64,000 nucleotides of DNA from Mercurialis annua (taxonomy: Eukaryota; Streptophyta; Magnoliopsida; Malpighiales; Euphorbiaceae), in NCBI RefSeq assembly GCF_937616625.2, contig NC_065572.1:57213653-57277652 (forward strand), in the 5' to 3' direction. The notes under the pieces were generated by a model. The model searched no databases. It saw only the letters and a list, made by a program, of their open reading frames with translations, and was not told the origin of the DNA. The first letter of the stretch is position 1, and each line of letters opens with the position of its first letter. Below, piece after piece: positions 1 through 10,820 of the stretch. A program made the translations under genes and the position numbers.

Positions 1-1797
1 GTTTTTATGAATGAACATAGACCTTGGATGCTTAAATTTGATGGGTCTAGTACAGATAGGTCTGCGGGTGCTGGAATCATAATAGTATCACCTTCTGGAG
101 CTAAGACCTCCTTGTCTTTTAATCTTGACTTTGAATGTACAAATAATCAATCTGAGTATGAGGCTTTGATTATTGGATTAGAAATCCTCCTAGATCTAGG
201 TGCTAAAAAGGTCAAAATAATTGGAGATTCTCAATTGGTTATTAGACAAGTGTCTGGCGAATATAAATGCATGAGTTACTCTTTAACTTCTTATTATGCT
301 ATTGCTATACAGTTAATAGAGAGTTTTGAAGAGGTTGAATTAGTACATGTTCCTAGAGAGGAAAATTGGGAGGCCGATGAATTATCACAGCTAGCATCTG
401 GCCTACGTCTGTCGGAGGAGTTAACCCACCGACTAGTAATGGTACAAAGAAAAACTCACCCTTCAATTTTTAAAAGAGGAGTACAACTAGATATTTTCAA
501 TATTGATGATAACTTAGTACAGGATTGGAGGAGAGATATTAAAAAGTACCTGGAGAATCCTAGCAAGAAGATGATGTATAAAGTAAGAGTGAGAGCTGTT
601 AACTACGTGCTCATAGAAGATGTTTTATACAGAAGAGGATTCGACAACCTATTGCTAAGATGCCTTGGAACTACAGAGGCACTAGAGGTCATGAAACAAA
701 CTCATGAAGGAGTTTGTGGAGCACATCAATCCGGAGTGAAAATGAGATGGCTGATCCGAAGACATGGTTACTTCTGGCCATCTATCCTAAAAGATTGCAT
801 GACTTTTGCAAAGGGTTGTCAATCGTGCCAAAGGTATGGAAACATACAAAGACTTCCAGCTGCTGAGTTGAAGTCTGTCATCAAACCATGGCCATTCAGA
901 GGTTGGGCCATAGATTTGATAGGTAAAATATATCCTCCATCTTCTAAAAATCACAGTTTCATAATTGTAGCTACTGATTACTTTACCAAATGGGTAGTCG
1001 CTAAGCCATTGGTAAAGACAGAGCAAAAAGATGTTATTAAATTTATTAAAGAGGAAATTATTCATCAATTTGGAATTCCACAATCAGTAACTACTGACCA
1101 GGGCACAATGTTCACTGGTAAGGAGATGCAAGAATTTGCCACTGATTATGGAATAAAATTATTGACCTCTACACCTTATTATGCTCAGGCCAATGGCCAA
1201 GCTGAATCTTCTAATAAAATTATCATCAACATAGTTCAAAAAATGTTGGAAGAAAATCCAAAGGATTGGCATCGGATTTTATCAGAAGCACTCTGGGCAT
1301 ATCGCACCTCTAGGCGAAATGCTACAGGAGTAAGTCCATTTATGCTAACCTATGGTCATGATGCAGTGTTACCCATGGAGGTGGTGGTGAGGTCATTGAG
1401 AGTAGCTAAGCAGAATCATTTGACTCCAGAAGATTACAATGAAACCATGATGATGGAGTTAGAAAATCTAGAAGAAGGGAGACTTCAGGCTTTAAACAAC
1501 ATGATAATACAGAAGAAGAAAGTCTCCAGAAGCTACAACAAGAAAGTTAGACCTAAGACATTTCAAGAAGATGAGCTAGTATGGAAGTTGATCTTACCCC
1601 CTGGTACTAAAGATAGAGAATATGGGAAATGGTCTACTAATTGGGAAGGGCCATTCTTAGTCCACAAGGTGATGAAGGGGAATGCGTACTGGCTATCAAG
1701 TCTAGAGGGTGAGCCTCATAGAAAATTTATTAATGGAAAGTACTTGAAGAAATACACTCCCACCATCTGGGAGAAATACAACTTAGAAATGACTTAA
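1..1797 (+). CDS. Retrotransposon pol, partial: RNase H and integrase
   Basis: The frame is open from base 1, so the ATG at 7 is internal and not a true start; the stop is at 1795-1797. Residues 1-135 are an RNase H with the acidic set in LKFDGSS, NNQSEYEAL, GDSQLV and NWEADELS. Around residues 235-280 is the integrase zinc finger (HEGVCGAHQ ... CQSCQRYG). The integrase core has D in AIDLIG (about residue 303), D in TTDQGTMF and E in GQAESSNK, the last two separated by 35 residues (D-D35-E). The C-terminus has the usual NWEGPFLV motif. I see no internal stop or frameshift, so this part could be functional. Confidence 0.93.
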   Translation, partial: VFMNEHRPWMLKFDGSSTDRSAGAGIIIVSPSGAKTSLSFNLDFECTNNQSEYEALIIGLEILLDLGAKKVKIIGDSQLVIRQVSGEYKCMSYSLTSYYAIAIQLIESFEEVELVHVPREENWEADELSQLASGLRLSEELTHRLVMVQRKTHPSIFKRGVQLDIFNIDDNLVQDWRRDIKKYLENPSKKMMYKVRVRAVNYVLIEDVLYRRGFDNLLLRCLGTTEALEVMKQTHEGVCGAHQSGVKMRWLIRRHGYFWPSILKDCMTFAKGCQSCQRYGNIQRLPAAELKSVIKPWPFRGWAIDLIGKIYPPSSKNHSFIIVATDYFTKWVVAKPLVKTEQKDVIKFIKEEIIHQFGIPQSVTTDQGTMFTGKEMQEFATDYGIKLLTSTPYYAQANGQAESSNKIIINIVQKMLEENPKDWHRILSEALWAYRTSRRNATGVSPFMLTYGHDAVLPMEVVVRSLRVAKQNHLTPEDYNETMMMELENLEEGRLQALNNMIIQKKKVSRSYNKKVRPKTFQEDELVWKLILPPGTKDREYGKWSTNWEGPFLVHKVMKGNAYWLSSLEGEPHRKFINGKYLKKYTPTIWEKYNLEMT

Positions 1798-2039
1798 TGG
1801 CTTTTAGCCATACATGTACTGCAGATTATGTAACTTGTTTTAGCAATATCAGTACATGAGTCGTAACATTGTGGCTTTTTAGCCGAGTGTATTATCAGAT
1901 TTTTAGTAGTTTGGCTATTTTGGCTAAACCTGTACTTTTTCATTAACTTATGGATTTTGGCACAAGATGTAATGTAATGGCTTTTAGCCATTTTTGATAA
2001 TTAAAATTCTAAAATTTGGCTACTTTAGCTAAATTGGTG

Positions 2040-2280
2040 AGGCTATAATTAGTCGACTATAGAAAATTAATTCCAGAAGTTGGTTCTAGAAGTCGACTCC
2101 TAAAAGTTGATTCCTAGAAGTTCTAGAAGCTGACTTCTAAAAGTGGACTCCTAAAAATTAATTCCAGAAGTTTGTCCTAGGAGTTGATTTCTAAAAGTTG
2201 ATTCCTAGAAGTTCAAGTTGACTGGTCAGTTGATCCTCTAAAAGTTGATGTCAAGAGTTGACTGTCAAAGGTGGAAAGTC
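2040..2280. repeat. Degenerate 14-bp minisatellite in the spacer
   Basis: Repeated variants of the word CTAAAAGTTGATTC (also TAGAAGTTGACTCC) follow each other at about 14-bp spacing. The same motif forms a cleaner array in the 3' LTR at about 5130-5345. Confidence 0.75.
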
Positions 2281-2397
2281 AAACTCCTACTATGTTTATA
2301 AGTCTCTATTCTGCTAAGACTTCTTAAACTTTGGCTAACTAAACTAAAGGGATAAAAAGAAAATTCAACAACATTCAACAGCAAACAAAAACGGCCC

Positions 2398-2760
2398 TGT
2401 AATGCAATGCATGGCTGTAAGTGACATATGTGATTTGTTCGTGAAACAAGTCCTGGTATGGACATCACATCACTACACAAGTATATGGCAAAAGCCATCT
2501 TCATACCAGGAACATAAACACATAGTGAAAATGCAATGCATGGCTGTACCTGTAAGTGAATCTTGGTGTGGAACACAACAAGCAAACAAATGGCTGGAGA
2601 GCCATCTTCACACCAAGACATTTGAAGTTTAGAAAGTACCTGAATGGCGTCTCTGTAATGCAATGCATGAACAAGTGAATATGTGCAAGTGTACGTGTCA
2701 CAACAAGCAAGTAATGGCCAAAAGGCCGTGTGAGAAAAATATCGTCTGAGATAAATAGAA
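2398..2760. repeat. About three imperfect ~125-bp tandem repeats
   Basis: Each unit begins with a variant of CTGTAATGCAATGCATG (about 2398, 2530 and 2653) and contains a short hairpin ending in GCCATCTTCA or a related form (ATGGCAAAAGCCAT, ATGGCTGGAGAGCCAT). Tandem repeats in the 3' spacer are known in some Tat families such as Retand. Confidence 0.7.
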
Positions 2761-2986
2761 GGAACATAATCCAACAACTTTTGAAGGTACTAAATTATTA
2801 CAACCATCAACTACTTGACTAGTTCGATATACAAATACTGCTAAATAGTATCAAAGTTGGTGGAGGAGTCCTGAGCAGTATGTGACAAGTGAGATGGAGG
2901 AAAATTTGAAAAGAGATGCTACACCTCAGCTTATCTCATTATTATCGGCAAACGGACTTCACTTTCACAAACTCTGGATAAACGGC

Positions 2987-4638
2987 CTATAAATTCATGA
3001 CATGATGTTTCTCTTGGATGGCGACGTGCAAATGTTGAAATTTGAAAAAGACAGGATCTCTATAATCAACAATGCCATTTACTTCATTCTTTTCTCTCCC
3101 ATTGGCAAACCCTTCCAAAAGAGGATAAATTGGAATAGTCACAGCTGGCGTGACTAACTCAGAACCTGTAAGTATAAACTCTACTTATAAGCAATATGCA
3201 CACTTATTCAAAATTGGCGAAAATAAGCAGAGTAATTGGTTTTTTTTTATGAATTTCAAAACAAGCGAATCTAAACTAATTACTTGGCCAATTTGGTTTT
3301 TTAAATGGTTCAAAGGAAATTAGAGTGAACAGGGTATATGCAGATGACAAAATTAGGCCAAAATGCCATATGGCCTTAAATTTTGTTTAACTTAACTATT
3401 TAGAGATCTTGTGACTTCTAAAGGCTAAAAGCAATTTAACTAATTCATAGCCTGAGGAAGTTGCAAGATTTCTAATACTGCAATGGTATCCTAAAAACCA
3501 TTAAAAACAATACCTGCATATGAAAATCCATTCCAAACAAACAACACTATGCCAAATCCATACCAACCAATCCACAAAAAACAAGCAATTATAATGAAAC
3601 TAAATTTTGCTTACTTGTACTTGTCAAAAGGTTGGATGTGGATCACATGGCAAAGGCATTAAAAGCTGGCTTCTGAGCCGCAAAGTCAGAGAAATTGGTG
3701 CTTGTAGTTGCCAATGTAGGAGATTCTGCAAGATTTAAATACAAACATATTCAACAATTCAAAATCAACAACAAAACAATATCAAAGATTCTGAAATTTA
3801 ATCTTTATATGTTGATTGGATTACATTTTCTTGCAAAGGATTAGTTGCTATAGTGGGTCTCAAAGGCGGAGTAGCTATTGACCCGTCTAAAAAGTAAAAG
3901 ACCGACGGCTTCAGAGATGAAGAAGCCGTGGTAGAGTCTGAAATTGACGCTAAAATTCTTAGCAGTTAAACTCAATTGTTGACATTGATACAGATTTTGA
4001 ATAATTAAATTTAAATGTTGACATTGACTCCAATTTTAGGCAATTAATTTCATAATCTTGCCTGATAAACCAAATCAAAGATCACATTACGGCAACTAAA
4101 ATGTAAGAATGTAAATTGAAGAGTTATACCTGCCGTGATGGTGATCGGACTTGTTAAGGTCACCGTCGGGTTGCAGCTAGAGCTTGGCGGGCAAAGCCGC
4201 GAGGGAGATGGCGAGCTGCTGGGCGTGACCGGTTGAGAGTTGCTGATGACCGTTGGAGCTGGTGACTATCGTTGCTAGGACGCCGCCGCTGCTGCTAAGA
4301 CGCGAGACGCCACTGCTGCTGGCAAGGAAAACGCCGTCATGCCTGGAGCTGCTGGGTACGGTGACGGCGTGCAGCTGGGAGGACTGCCGTTTCTGAGAAG
4401 ACTGCCGTTGGAGCTGGGTGAGAAGAGCTGGACGGCGAGGAGCGGTCAGCTGGAGTAGCCGGCGACGAGCAGCAGGTTGGAGAGAAGAGCTGCCGAGCGG
4501 TGGATCAGCTGCTGTAGTGCGTGCCGTTGGTGCCACCGCTTCCCTGTTGGTGGCCGGCGGGTGAACCTCCTTTTTCCCAATTATTAATTTAATTGATTTG
4601 GGCAAAATTTGGGTTGAGAGAATATAAGATAAATACAT
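2987..4638 (-). other. Candidate antisense gene of element 1 (exon-like segments)
   Basis: On the reverse strand an ATG-started frame runs 4638-4177, and a strong donor CAG|GTATAACT lies at 4130/4129. Further acceptor-bounded segments are 3937 (TTTCAG|ACTC, open for about 45 codons), 3725-3615 (TTGCAG|AATC to CAA|GTAAGC) and 3165-2987 (TTACAG|GTTC, open for about 57 codons to a TAG). I could not build one continuous frame through all of them, and no known domain is visible. The first segment is GC-rich with a Ser/Ala/Gln-rich translation. It may be a decayed or divergent relative of the antisense gene in element 2, or unrelated captured DNA. Confidence 0.35.
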
Positions 4639-5129
4639 TAATTTAAATTTTTGGGATTTTAGATTTGTGCTAAGAGGTTTAGAGGAGGAAGAAGATTAAA
4701 GCACTTGGGCTTTTTAGAGGCCCTGAATTTAAAAAAAAAAAAAAATATTAAGCCATATGAATTTTGCATATTCTTTGGAGTTCTTAGAAAAATTTGAATT
4801 TTTGAAAATCTAACGGCTAAAACACATGCCGCGAATTTTCAGAATCTCTAATTTTAGACTCTCTATGATGGAATATAATTAATTTTGGCTAAAAGAATAT
4901 ATATAAATGGCTTTAGTCTTAAAAAGCCAATTATACAGGGGGCATTGTTTGCACCAAAATTAAAAATATGACTTAAAGGCCATAAAGCCCCTATTCTTTT
5001 CAAAAGATAAAAGAGGTATTATTAATGATTGGCTTAAATTAATTTTTAGAGGTTGACCAATTTTGATTTCAGAGGGTGATTTCTAAAAATTGACTGTTTG
5101 ACTAGGAAGTTAATTTCTAGAGGTTGACT

Positions 5130-5345
5130 AGACTTTAGAAGTTGATTCCTAAAGGTTGATTCCTAAAGGTTGATTTCTAAAGGTTGATTCCTAAAGGTTG
5201 ATTTCTAAAGGTTGATTTCTAAAGGTTGGTTCCTAAAGGTTGATTTCTAAAGGTTGGTTCCTAAAGGTTGATTTCTAGAGGTTGACTAATGCTGACAGAA
5301 GTTAATTTCTAGAGGTTGGTTTCTAAAGGTTGATTTCTAGAAGTT
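5130..5345. repeat. 14-bp minisatellite in the LTR U3
   Basis: About a dozen head-to-tail copies of CTAAAGGTTGATTY, with CCT and TCT variants alternating. It matches the degenerate array at 2040-2280 in the spacer of the same element. Confidence 0.85.
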
Positions 5346-5582
5346 GACTACTCCAGAAGCTAATTCAAAAAGTCCAAGCCCAGTTGCAGAAGATTAAGCC
5401 CAAATTTGAGATGGCCATTAAATATTAATTTAAATGGCCCATAAGCCCAAGAAAGTCCATTCCAGAAGAAAAGAAGTTAAAAAGCACGTGCAGCAGAAGT
5501 AAAGACACGATTGGCAGTTCCTGAAGGTGGGGAAGAACGTGTGCAGTTGGTTCATGAAGCAGCAGTTTTCAAATGATGAAGC

Positions 5583-5590
5583 TATAAATA
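5583..5590 (+). promoter_or_regulatory. TATA box of the element 1 LTR
   Basis: TATAAATA lies about 350 bp before the LTR end, the usual position for the U3/R promoter. Confidence 0.55.
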
Positions 5591-5935
5591 AGAGAAGAGC
5601 AGCCAATTTGCAGCCCCCGATCAAATCCAACAAAAACCAGCCCAAAGGCAAAAACACTCAGCACTTAGCATTCTCAGTTTTCTTCAATCAGTAAACAACT
5701 TTACAATTGAACTTTTGCAATTTCTACTCAAACACTTGTATTTTCATTTCATTCAATTAGTAAACACATTTACAATTGGATTCTTTGTTTTAGCATTACT
5801 TGATTGGAGTACTTGTTATAAGGTTAACCAAACCCCAATCGCTCGTTTAAGAAGTTAAGTTACATTTTGGAATCCGCTTCCTGGCACGCCCGCATTTCAC
5901 ACGCTTGTTGTTACAAACGCAAAACGCCAGTAACA

Positions 5936-6459
5936 GGTTGTTATGCTGCACAGAAATGAAAATGCTGAAACGGAAAACACTAGAACGAAGTGTTTATGTA
6001 AATGAAAATGAAAATAAAACGTCGAAATACTAGACTTGACAAGTTGCCGTGCAACATAGGATGTTAGATGACAACCAGCTCAAAATTAGCATGGCAAGCA
6101 CAGACAAAACCATAACTGGATGTAGACAGTTTCAAGTGACTTATGCATTGTCTTATCCAGAAACAGAAACTAAAGTTACAGAATGCGAGATACATACCAG
6201 AGAGCAGCCATTGATTTGCTAAATCGAGCAATGTAAGTATTTCATATTATCTGAATTTTGTGTCTGTAAAATTTACATTTCAAGATACAACACCTCACGT
6301 TGGAATTCCAACAAAAAAGGTTGGAATTTCCACTCTCAAACTGAATATCTAGATACAATAGTGACACTGAAGAACAGCCTCTGCAGAAGCAAAAGCTACA
6401 ACATCACTTGAACAACAAAATGAATTAATAACCTCTCGGAGCAAAAACCGATAAAGATC
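5936..6459. other. Intergenic stretch and 3' flank of the 535-aa gene
   Basis: No coding frame, RNA gene or clear repeat is seen. The part nearest 6460 probably holds the 3' UTR of the reverse-strand gene. Confidence 0.5.
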
Positions 6460-8067
6460 TTAAATCTCAACTGGCATAGGAGACATTTTTGTAGGATCAT
6501 GTACGCGTCTTCTCCTTCTATATACAAATTTTAACATCGAACAGGACGCAACAGTAATCAAAAGGGCTAGAACTCGACCACCTACAAGTCCAGCAAGAAC
6601 AATAAGAAACAGAATCAGATAAGCAGAGTTACCTCCGTTTTCTATATCCACAGTTTCCTCAACGACAATCTTATCCGACTTAGTATGCAATCCAGTGCTA
6701 AAACTCGAAATTTTCTGCTCGAATTTCTCATCCCCGTCTTTCGTACACATCACTTTTTCCTCTTCTTGACAATATTTTTCCTTCTCCTCTTCTTTTCCTT
6801 CCTCTTTCCAACATTTTTCCATTTCTTCTTCCTCTTTTTTATCTTCTCTTCCATTTTCTTCTACCATCAATTGCCATAGTTTGAACTTGCTTGCTTGTTG
6901 CTCTTCTGCATCTTCATTTGGCCATAATTTATCCTCTCCCCAATAGCTAGATGTTTCACTCACTAAATCAACTTCATTGAACTCCTTCTTCCCTTTCTTC
7001 ATTTTTCGCAACTTCTTCGGCACTAGCTTCTTCATGATCTTCCTTCTCATCTTACAACTAATCCCATGCTGTTTCTCACAATTCAAACCCCCATCTCCAC
7101 ATCCATCTTCATAATAATTCTTCTCATCCATATCTAAAGTCCCCCATCTATTATTCCACCTCAACAAATCCCTAATCGTTTCGTTCTCCACACTCTTATC
7201 GCCTTCAAGCCGCGAAACCTTATCTAATCTAGGTTCCGAGACCCGAGTTTCCTCAATACAACAGAACGGTCCAACACTCTCAATCAAATCACTACCATCA
7301 ATCACATTATCACCCTCATCATCCTCATCACCACCTTGCAAAACGCTCGACGTTTTCGTCCTTTCTTCTTTCGACCTCCTTCGAATCCGAAAGAAGAAAA
7401 GAACCCTCTGAATCAAAGATTTAAAAGAAACAACTCCTACACTAAAACAAGGTTTCAAGAAACAAAAAAAACGCTTCCCTACATATTCAAGAAAAATTAG
7501 AAAAGAAGCCGACAATGTAATACCGACAGCAAGTCTCTTAGTACTTAAAGCCAAAACAACAACAACAAACATCTTCAAAACCGCCATTAACACACATTTC
7601 CCATTCTTACCATCATCCCCATTAATATGAATCTCACTATTATTATAACTATCAACAACAGCCTTAAGATCACCACAAGAACCAAGATTCCGATCCTCAC
7701 TAACAAAAAACACTTCACTTTTCTTCTTACTCAGCGGCTTACTCTTAAACTCAGCCAATTTCTCCAGCCGCTTAGCCGTCTTGGTCTCCTTCTTAACGAC
7801 CAAATCTCTCGAGCTAGACAAAGGAATGGGATCGGAGATGACAAGCTCCGGCGCCGGCTGGGGGTGGTGAAACTGAGTTGGGTGGTGCTTCTTTTTTTTC
7901 TTGATGGGTTTCTTTAAACGATCACGGTTCTTGACAAAAAGATCAACGAGAGACGTGGGGAAGCCAGTTTCAACAACCAGAGAAGAATTTGCAGGCTTTG
8001 ATGGCTGAAGATCAGCTACAAACCGAGAAATTCTTGAAGTTTTTCCTTTCTTCCATGGCAAAGGCAT
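6460..8067 (-). CDS. Plant-specific membrane-anchored protein, 535 aa (resembles 'ethylene-responsive nuclear protein'-like family)
   Basis: This is an intact single-exon frame of 535 residues with start ATG at 8067 and a TATA box about 80 bp upstream. The N-terminus (MPLPWKKGK, then ETGFPTSLVDLFVKNRDRLKK) resembles, from memory, plant proteins annotated as ethylene-responsive nuclear protein-like; that name is not a proven function. A Lys run (about 54-60) is followed by two or three hydrophobic helices (about 158-220). Then comes an acidic Glu/Lys-rich, probably helical region (about 390-460), a C-terminal membrane segment (about 480-514) and a basic tail with five Arg. The hydrophobic helices make a purely nuclear location doubtful; an ER or nuclear-envelope protein is equally possible. 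No enzyme motif is seen. Confidence 0.85.
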   Translation of the reverse strand: MPLPWKKGKTSRISRFVADLQPSKPANSSLVVETGFPTSLVDLFVKNRDRLKKPIKKKKKHHPTQFHHPQPAPELVISDPIPLSSSRDLVVKKETKTAKRLEKLAEFKSKPLSKKKSEVFFVSEDRNLGSCGDLKAVVDSYNNSEIHINGDDGKNGKCVLMAVLKMFVVVVLALSTKRLAVGITLSASFLIFLEYVGKRFFCFLKPCFSVGVVSFKSLIQRVLFFFRIRRRSKEERTKTSSVLQGGDEDDEGDNVIDGSDLIESVGPFCCIEETRVSEPRLDKVSRLEGDKSVENETIRDLLRWNNRWGTLDMDEKNYYEDGCGDGGLNCEKQHGISCKMRRKIMKKLVPKKLRKMKKGKKEFNEVDLVSETSSYWGEDKLWPNEDAEEQQASKFKLWQLMVEENGREDKKEEEEMEKCWKEEGKEEEKEKYCQEEEKVMCTKDGDEKFEQKISSFSTGLHTKSDKIVVEETVDIENGGNSAYLILFLIVLAGLVGGRVLALLITVASCSMLKFVYRRRRRVHDPTKMSPMPVEI

Positions 8068-8144
8068 GGTTTTTTTTTTTAAATTTTCTTGGATTCAAGA
8101 ACAAGAAATGAAAAGAACCCAAGAACAAGAATTTGTGCGGGATC

Positions 8145-8154
8145 TTTATATAAA
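8145..8154 (-). promoter_or_regulatory. TATA box of the 535-aa protein gene
   Basis: TTTATATAAA is centred about 80 bp upstream of the ATG at 8067 on the reverse strand, a normal plant spacing for a short 5' UTR. Confidence 0.6.
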
Positions 8155-9080
8155 AAAGAAACCCTAATTACAATTTAATGAAGAAATTTATAACGGTGAG
8201 GCGCGTGTTGAGCTGTTTAGGACAAGAAGTTGTTGTAATAAAGGATTTGGAAACTGTAAGGAAGAACAGTGGCTTTTCCTTTTTTTTTTTTACCTTTTAA
8301 ATTGATAAATATCTGTAAGGGAGGATAAATATTGTTTTTGTTACTGTTTGTTATTTTTTACTGTTTTTTTCTTTTAAGGTTTTTTCTAATTTTGGATTTT
8401 AATCATCTCTGTAATAGTGATTATTTCACTATTCAACAGGTGATTTGTTGCATGGAAATTACCATTTCTTTGTTGAAATATCTGTTGAATGTTTAAAAAT
8501 ATTCCCTCTAATACAGGTAAGTTTTACTCTAGTCTTTATTGTATTTCCCTTTTTTTGGTTTGGAAACTTTCAAATATCTAATTTTTTTTAACTAATTTAG
8601 AGTCGAGTTAGGTAAGTTATCACATAAAATGAGTAAAATACCTTTAATACTATTTACTGAAATTACATCTCTTGAATATATTGTTGTTTTGATGGTAAAA
8701 TATTTTAATTTCATTTGAGCTACTATCAAACCAACATATGGTTAAATGTTTTACAAAATTAAAAATAATGTTTGTTTTCTTTTTATTTTTGATTATAAAT
8801 GTTTATCTTTAATTTTTTATAAGGATTTAGATTCGTATTATGGATATTTTTATATCTCAAAGTTTAATTAGGGATTCTTCAAAAGTATGAGTTACTATAG
8901 GTTATTTATTAATGAGAGTTGTTTATAATTGTGAATTGTTTCATAAAAGTACTACTCTTAATTGTTACTGTTACTGTCTATTCATTATTTATTACATCCG
9001 GGGTATCATAACTTTCAAAATTTTGAATAACATTTAAAGTTAAACTTTATAAATTTCATTTTCAGGAAAGTTTATAATCT
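8155..9080. other. AT-rich intergenic DNA
   Basis: Upstream of the 535-aa gene. I see no coding frame, RNA gene or repeat with clear ends. Confidence 0.5.
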
Positions 9081-9089
9081 ATCCAAAAA

Positions 9090-9450
9090 GGATAATTGAT
9101 TCTAAAGGTCACTGTACTTTTCAAGAATTGCAAAATGGTAGCCGAACTTCAAAACGTCACAAAATAGTTACTAAACTTTTAAATATGTGATTTTTAGAGT
9201 TTTTAAGTGTTTTACGGTCAAATTATACATATGTAATAATCAAAATTTGATTATTGATGACAAATATACCTTATATTTACATATACACACAATCAATAAA
9301 AAATCGACTCGAAATATTTTTCTTCAGTGACCAAAAATCCTTCTATCATAACATAACCAAATAGTATAATAACTAAAATGTTATGTTTTAAAGTTCGATC
9401 ACCATTTTGCAATTTTAGAAAAATATAGTGACCTCCAAAATCAATTATCC
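9090..9450. mobile_element. Mutator-type MITE, 361 bp
   Basis: The two ends form inverted repeats of about 66 bp: GGATAATTGATT on the left and its complement AATCAATTATCC on the right, both leading into GGTCACT and then TTGCAAAATGGT. A perfect 9-bp duplication, ATCCAAAAA, flanks it (9081-9089 and 9451-9459), as expected for Mutator-like transposition. There is no coding capacity. Confidence 0.9.
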
Positions 9451-9459
9451 ATCCAAAAA

Positions 9460-10492
9460 TTTAAACTTTTTGGTAGATATATTATAGTAGCGAATTAATC
9501 TCACACTTCTCATATGCCTTTTTTTAATTTTTATGACTGAAAAAAAAAATATTAGTTTTAATAAAAGAGTTTAAAATAAAATATTAATTAATATAAAAAA
9601 AATAAATTCTTTAAATCACTTAAATTTATAAAAATATTTGGACTCAATTAATTCGGACTGGACAACGGGTGCGCTGTTTAACTTATCTAATAGATTCAAC
9701 CGATTTATTGGATCAATTTGTTAAGAGACATATTTTTTCTAAATACAATTTATTTAATAATATAGTTGATAAAGTTAAAATATTAAAATATTAATATAAA
9801 TAAGATATTTTTACTAATAAGTTAAGCATTCTATTATTGATGTACCACTTCAATAATTTTATTCCCTCAAAAGGGGAAAAAGAAGGTACAATTCAATAAT
9901 TTAAGAAGGATATTAATATGAACATCCCCAATAGGCCAAGAACCAATACAAATCGAACACAAAGTTTTTCTCCAATTCTGTGAATATCTCTAATTTGGAC
10001 AGATATTTGCCATTATGGTTAAATTAAAATCAGATAGTGGAGACTTAAAATATCATTAACCAACCGAAATAGGAAATCTAAGAAAGAAAAATTATTAATA
10101 TACAGACGAAAATGACACATTCAAGGGATGTGGCATAAAACTCTTTAATATAAGGAGTGTGAAGCCAATTAAGATATAGGGACCCAAATGAAAATATTTT
10201 TGATAAGAAACAAAAGTTTATCAAAAAGGGGCATTTTGTGGGGTCTATAGAAAATAATTAAAGACAAGAGAGGTAATGTGAAGTGGAAGTAAAAAGAGTG
10301 GACATTATATAATGAGAATCACGTGGCGTTCATGATCTTCACTAGTTTTTGGTCTTACCGTGTTTTTTTCACTTCTTTTGGTGAACACGTGTCCAAAATA
10401 AATGCTACTACTACTTTTCTTTTTTGGGTCAGGAAATGCTACTCTTAAGTCTCTTGACTCTTAAGTATTAAGTTTTAAATAAGGGTGTGTGG
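9460..10492. other. AT-rich intergenic DNA
   Basis: No gene or clear repeat is visible between the two MITEs. Confidence 0.5.
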
Positions 10493-10500
10493 ATGGGTAG

Positions 10501-10813
10501 ACCTGTTCATGGGCCGGGTTTGGACGGACTTAGACGGGCTCGATTTTTTTAAAGATAAGTCCAAGTCCGTCCAAGTCCGATTCGGACTTTAAATATACTA
10601 TCTAAATCTACTAATGCACTATTTTTACAGGTTCGGGCTGTACTTAGATAGGCTTATGTTATTTTTTTATAATATTATAAGCCCGAGCCAGCCAATAAAA
10701 AGTCGGGTTTTTTTCGGGATCGGACTCGGGCCGGATTTGGAACCAAAAATTGGTGTCTAAATCCGGCCCTGGGCGGGCGGGCCAGATATCCAAGCCCATC
10801 AACATGATGCAGC
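10501..10813. mobile_element. hAT-like MITE, ~313 bp
   Basis: A GC-rich island in AT-rich DNA, rich in GGGCCGGG-like words. The ends are imperfect inverted repeats (TGTTCATGGGCC against TGTTGATGGGCT on the complement). An 8-bp duplication, ATGGGTAG, flanks it (10493-10500 and 10814-10821), the size known for hAT elements. The outermost few bases of the right end do not pair, so the exact boundary is uncertain. Confidence 0.6.
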
Positions 10814-10820
10814 ATGGGTA

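Larger units (their letters stand above)
1798..4945 (+). other. 3' spacer of element 1 between pol and the LTR
   Basis: No long sense-strand reading frame lies here. It holds a 14-bp-type repeat (2040-2280), about three imperfect ~125-bp repeats (2398-2760), several short TGGCTTTTAGCCA-like inverted motifs (1798-1812, 1978-1991) and, on the reverse strand, segments bounded by plausible splice sites. Long 3' spacers with antisense reading frames are known in Tat elements. Confidence 0.7.
1..5935 (+). mobile_element. Ty3/gypsy Tat/Ogre-lineage LTR retrotransposon, 3' part (element 1)
   Basis: The window opens inside the pol gene of an LTR retrotransposon and runs to the end of its 3' LTR. Visible in order are a plant-type extra RNase H, integrase, a ~3.1-kb non-pol spacer, a purine-rich tract (ACAGGGGGCA, about 4935-4944) and an LTR starting TGTTTGCACC and ending near GTAACA. 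An RNase H of this second type directly before integrase, and a long spacer between pol and the 3' LTR, are known hallmarks of the Tat lineage. The 5' LTR, gag, protease and RT lie outside the window, so target-site duplication and age cannot be judged. The LTR end near 5935 is inferred from the CA dinucleotide only. Confidence 0.85.
4946..5935 (+). repeat. 3' LTR of element 1
   Basis: It starts TGTTTGCACC immediately after a G-rich polypurine tract and ends near CA at 5935. It carries a TATA box (TATAAATA at 5583-5590) and a 14-bp minisatellite in its U3 part. The end is approximate because the partner LTR is outside the window. Confidence 0.65.

Noticed and set aside
2265..2777. A 170-codon reverse-strand frame in element 1
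   Set aside because: It lies wholly in tandem repeats, so its openness reflects repetition and not coding.
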